Positions 60,872 through 64,000 of a DNA stretch of 64,000 nt are shown piece after piece. The notes below the pieces were generated by a model. The model did no database searches and was not told the origin of the DNA. It saw only the letters and a program-made list of their open reading frames with translations. The position numbers and the translations under genes were made by a program. The stretch is from positions 2,232,001-2,296,000 of the forward strand of contig JAPEIS010000006.1 of the NCBI GenBank assembly GCA_029531795.1, in the 5' to 3' direction. The stretch comes from Sclerotinia nivalis (lineage: Eukaryota > Ascomycota > Leotiomycetes > Helotiales > Sclerotiniaceae). Numbering within the stretch: position 1 is the stretch's first letter; every line of letters begins with the position of its first letter.

Positions 60872-63518
60872 ATGGATACTGAGGATGGACAGTTCTTCAT
60901 AAAGGTACTTGGGAAAAATCTTTCTTTGCAACTCAATCTGCCATATCATGGCATGTGCTGATAAATCATTTTATTTGCAGAACTTGGCCCACTTTGTTCG
61001 TACACATGAAAAGGCTCTCGCGAATGCTTTGCAACTACGACGTCAACAAGCTCCTAAACATGGCTCCTCAAACAGCATATCTGGTGTTGTTGGAGGGGCC
61101 GCTGTCCCGTCCCCAACAGTAACAAACCAGCCGTCATCTGCCTCTTCTTCTACGACTTCTAGTACTCTCGCAGCTGCCCTCTCCCTCCCATACCTTACCT
61201 TCGCCTCCCATAATATCAGGCCTGCCAAGCTCGCGTTGACACCCCATCATCTATTCTATCTCCTTTCTCGATTTGAAGATCTAGGAGTTCCAGTTGGTCC
61301 AATGAATGTGCGGTTAGAGAATCTCCATGCAGATACATCAGCAGCAAACTACGTTTCGTTTTTAAGTCAGTCTCAACGTCCGAAAGGTCGTGGTTCTGAC
61401 AGTGGATCTATTCACTCCGTGTCAAGTGTGAGAAGTGTAATGTCTGGCATGTCTTCCCTGTGGTCGAATTTTGGCCTTGGATCTGGGAGCTCAGCTGCTC
61501 GCACAGAGAAGCAGAAAGCTGCCATTGAAGCTGACTTGAAGTACCTATATTCGGCATTTACCAAAATCCCTTGCCTTAGACTCGCTCCGGATCGTCGCGC
61601 ACGTTTGATTGAAGGTTACGAAGAATTTCCGTTCGATTCCGCTGTTCCACTGATTGCCTTTAAAAATATTAGTGCTTTGGAAATTAGTGATATCGACATT
61701 CGACAGTTTTTCGGTTGGGACAAGCTAGCAGAACAATTGAGATCTTTAACCGTCAAACGAGCAGGCGTTGATGACCTAGCTGATCTATTGATCAATATTG
61801 TACTGGACGATATTGATAAAAGGAGGCGTCGGTCTTCTAAAGCACAAATGTCACCAACTTCCACCTTCATTCCCGCATCGAGTCCAAGACGTAGTCCAAC
61901 AATGCCACATGCAGAGCTCGTGAAATCTAGTTCTGCACCTGGATCACCGGATGATCGCAGCCACCTTATCGATACAGAAGCAAGAGGGTTGGCACGTTCA
62001 GGTTCAGATGTGGCTGAATTCGGTAAATCTCCAACCAAGCATGGGCAAAGACCAAGAAGCAATTCTCCTGTTCGTCCACCAAGTTCCCGTACAGGTTCCT
62101 CACACGGTCATCTTCGTGGCTCCTCGTACAAGGTTAAAAGGTCTGGTTCCGGGAGTTCGCATTCAAGCATGTCTGATAGCTGGCACAACCCCCGAAACAG
62201 CACCTCAAATATGTTGTCTATGGGTGTTTTGCCATCTTCAAAATGGAGATTCCTGAAACACCTCAGCATTTCAGACAATGGTCTGACGTCTATTACTGCG
62301 TCCAGCCTTGCCCCCTTAGCTAATACCCTCCATTCCCTCGATCTTTCTTCAAATCTGTTCGCTCAGATCCCTGATTGCTTGGCATCTCTTACTGCACTGC
62401 GAGCACTGAATCTATCGAACAACATGATTGAATCCCTTCATTCTCTTACTCGAAATCCCCTACCTGCTATTTCCGCTCTCAATTTAAGGTCGAATCGTCT
62501 CGTATCGATAGCCGGAATTGAAAGGTTATATCCTTTAGAAAGACTTGATCTCCGTGATAACAAGGTTGCTGATCCGACAGAACTTGCCAGGTTGACAGGA
62601 ATACCAGACATTCGAGAGATATGGATTAGTGGCAACCCATTTACCAAAACACATAGCAACTACAGGACGACAATCTTCAACCTATTCAGACAAACACCAG
62701 GATATACAGAGGACATTTTAATTGATGCTTATGGACCAGGGTACACGGAAAGGCGGCATTTGGTAGAACGTGTTGCGGAACGACCAGGCGTGCCTGTTGT
62801 CAAACCACCTCCTCCCGATTATGGACTGTCCGCTATTGAGGTCAACAAACCAATTATCGAGTATGCAGCTCCACGAGAACCTGCAGTACTCCGGAAAGAG
62901 CGACCAATGCCTGTTGCTGCGACTAGCGAAATCAACACTGGCTCCACGGGTCGAAGAAGAAGAACTCCAAAACGACGAATCGTAGACTTATCGACTTCGG
63001 AAACATCACCGAGCAAGCAAGGAGTGGTTCACAATGTTATGCCAGAAGAATCATCACCACCTATGCCAAGAACAGTATCGGATAGTAGCTACGGCATTAG
63101 TCCTGATTTTTCTCCTAGAACTATTCCGACCTATGTTCCTTCAGAACCTCGGCAGGTTCAGAGGCAACCGGATATTCCACGCATCGACACTTCCATATTA
63201 CCTCGTTTACCTCCAATGCCACCGGTGGAAAGTGTTCCTTACGAGACAGCAATTAAACCACAGGCGGTGAAGACTCCAGATACCCCCGATTGGAACATAA
63301 GCGGTGAGCTATATCGAAAGAAGATAGAGGCTCTAAGAAATGATGTTGGACAAGGGTGGTTGAGTGTGTTAAGCGAAGAAGGTTGGGAGGCCCAAAAGAA
63401 AAATCAACCCACTGGATATCAAACCTCCGAATACGACTCAACGGTTACGATGAGATCAGGTCCTACAATCAGGGGAGCTAGCCAACAGACGATACATAGC
63501 GGTCGCACCCTGGGTTGA
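60872..63518 (+). CDS. Leucine-rich-repeat protein, 2 exons, 856 aa
   Basis: Exon 1 60872-60904 (MDTEDGQFFIK) joins exon 2 60981-63518 to read FFIK-NLAHFVRTHEKALANAL; the intervening 76 bp begins GTACTT and ends TTTGCAG. A Met immediately upstream (60869) is in frame. Without this intron the upstream frame has no ATG. The N-terminus is helical. A Ser/Gly/Arg-rich region (residues ~170-400) follows. Then LRRs occupy about residues 432-570: LKHLSISDNGLTSI, LHSLDLSSNLFAQI, LRALNLSNNMIESL, ISALNLRSNRLVSI and LERLDLRDNKVADP, capped by IWISGNPFTKTHSNYRTTIF. The C-terminal ~280 residues are Pro- and Ser-rich, probably disordered. The layout is reminiscent of LKB1-interacting protein-type LRR proteins, but this is only a resemblance. 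Function unknown; probably cytosolic scaffold. Confidence 0.85.
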
Positions 63519-64000
63519 AATGCACACAGCAAAAGCAATCTTCACATACATACAAAACCAGAATGGCTTGATCTCAGTAAAAGAACAGGTCAAGTGTTGG
63601 GCAGGTAGTGTGATCCCTGCAGATGAAGAATCATTGTCGATATCGATAGTGGTTAGTTGAGGAGATGAAAGAAGAGGACTTGTTTATTTTGATACCCCAA
63701 CCCCATTCTTCATATTTTTTTTGAGAAAATTGATTTGTATCATCGCATGACGGACGACTCTGCTCTTGATTGAAAGAAAATTCTGCATGGGAGGGGCATT
63801 TTTTCCTATATTTTTTTTTTTCTTCAGGCTCGAACTTTTTTATCATCATGGAATGCGTGCATAGCGTTTAGGTTGGAGGTCAAGTTGCTGTTTATGTTTT
63901 CTTTTATGAACGAATCAATGATGGATTGAAACAGAATTTTTTTTTCGGCTTCTTCGAGAATGAATGAATGGAATATGTTACTAGATCTTGAAGAGGCAAT
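63519..64000. other. 3' flank of the LRR gene
   Basis: Presumed 3' UTR and downstream DNA with several A/T homopolymer tracts. No gene seen. Confidence 0.6.

Overview
This window is nuclear DNA of a filamentous ascomycete (Pezizomycotina). Genes carry short 46-78 bp introns with GTAAGT-like donors and CTRAY-like branch points. Intergenic DNA is AT-leaning and rich in microsatellites. The protein set (AcrB, PDE2-type phosphodiesterase, PDX1, fungal P450) is typical of this group. A Leotiomycete related to Botrytis/Sclerotinia is my best guess from protein wording alone; this is inference.

Layout. From 0.9 to 3.9 kb (-) lies a four-exon class I cAMP phosphodiesterase. 4-9 kb is gene-free and repeat-bearing. 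At 9.0-9.7 kb (-) is a SAM-dependent O-methyltransferase broken by one in-frame TGA. From 10.8 to 13.2 kb (-) come four tiny genes for single-pass membrane proteins of similar architecture, plus a decayed partial copy of one of them. At 13.8-15.5 kb (-) is DNA primase large subunit, with all four Fe-S cysteines and MluI/E2F-like boxes in its promoter. From 16.7 to 18.9 kb (+) is an unrecognised 724-residue membrane protein. At 19.8-20.3 kb (-) is a small Gln/Pro-rich protein. At 21.1-22.8 kb (+) is a ferredoxin-reductase-like flavoprotein. At 23.5-26.5 kb (-) is AcrB. At 31.8-33.6 kb (+) is a cytochrome P450 that looks frame-compromised at one intron.

From about 33.6 to 45.8 kb the DNA is degenerate: a weak reverse-transcriptase relic, a decayed reading frame and an AT-rich island. 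At 45.8-48.6 kb a divergent pair shares about 0.2 kb of promoter: PDX1 (E3-binding protein of pyruvate dehydrogenase) and a two-TM, probably mitochondrial protein. 48.6-60.8 kb is a gene desert with an unusual degenerate interspersed repeat array at 49.9-51.5 kb. At 60.9-63.5 kb (+) is a leucine-rich-repeat protein.

The genes are mostly unlinked housekeeping or signalling functions; I see no metabolic cluster. The least explained features are the small membrane-protein array (10.8-13.2 kb), the 49.9-51.5 kb repeat array and the P450 intron lesion. I did not find a convincing new defence, mobile or RNA-guided system. Exon boundaries were derived by hand from splice signals and frame continuity, without transcript data.
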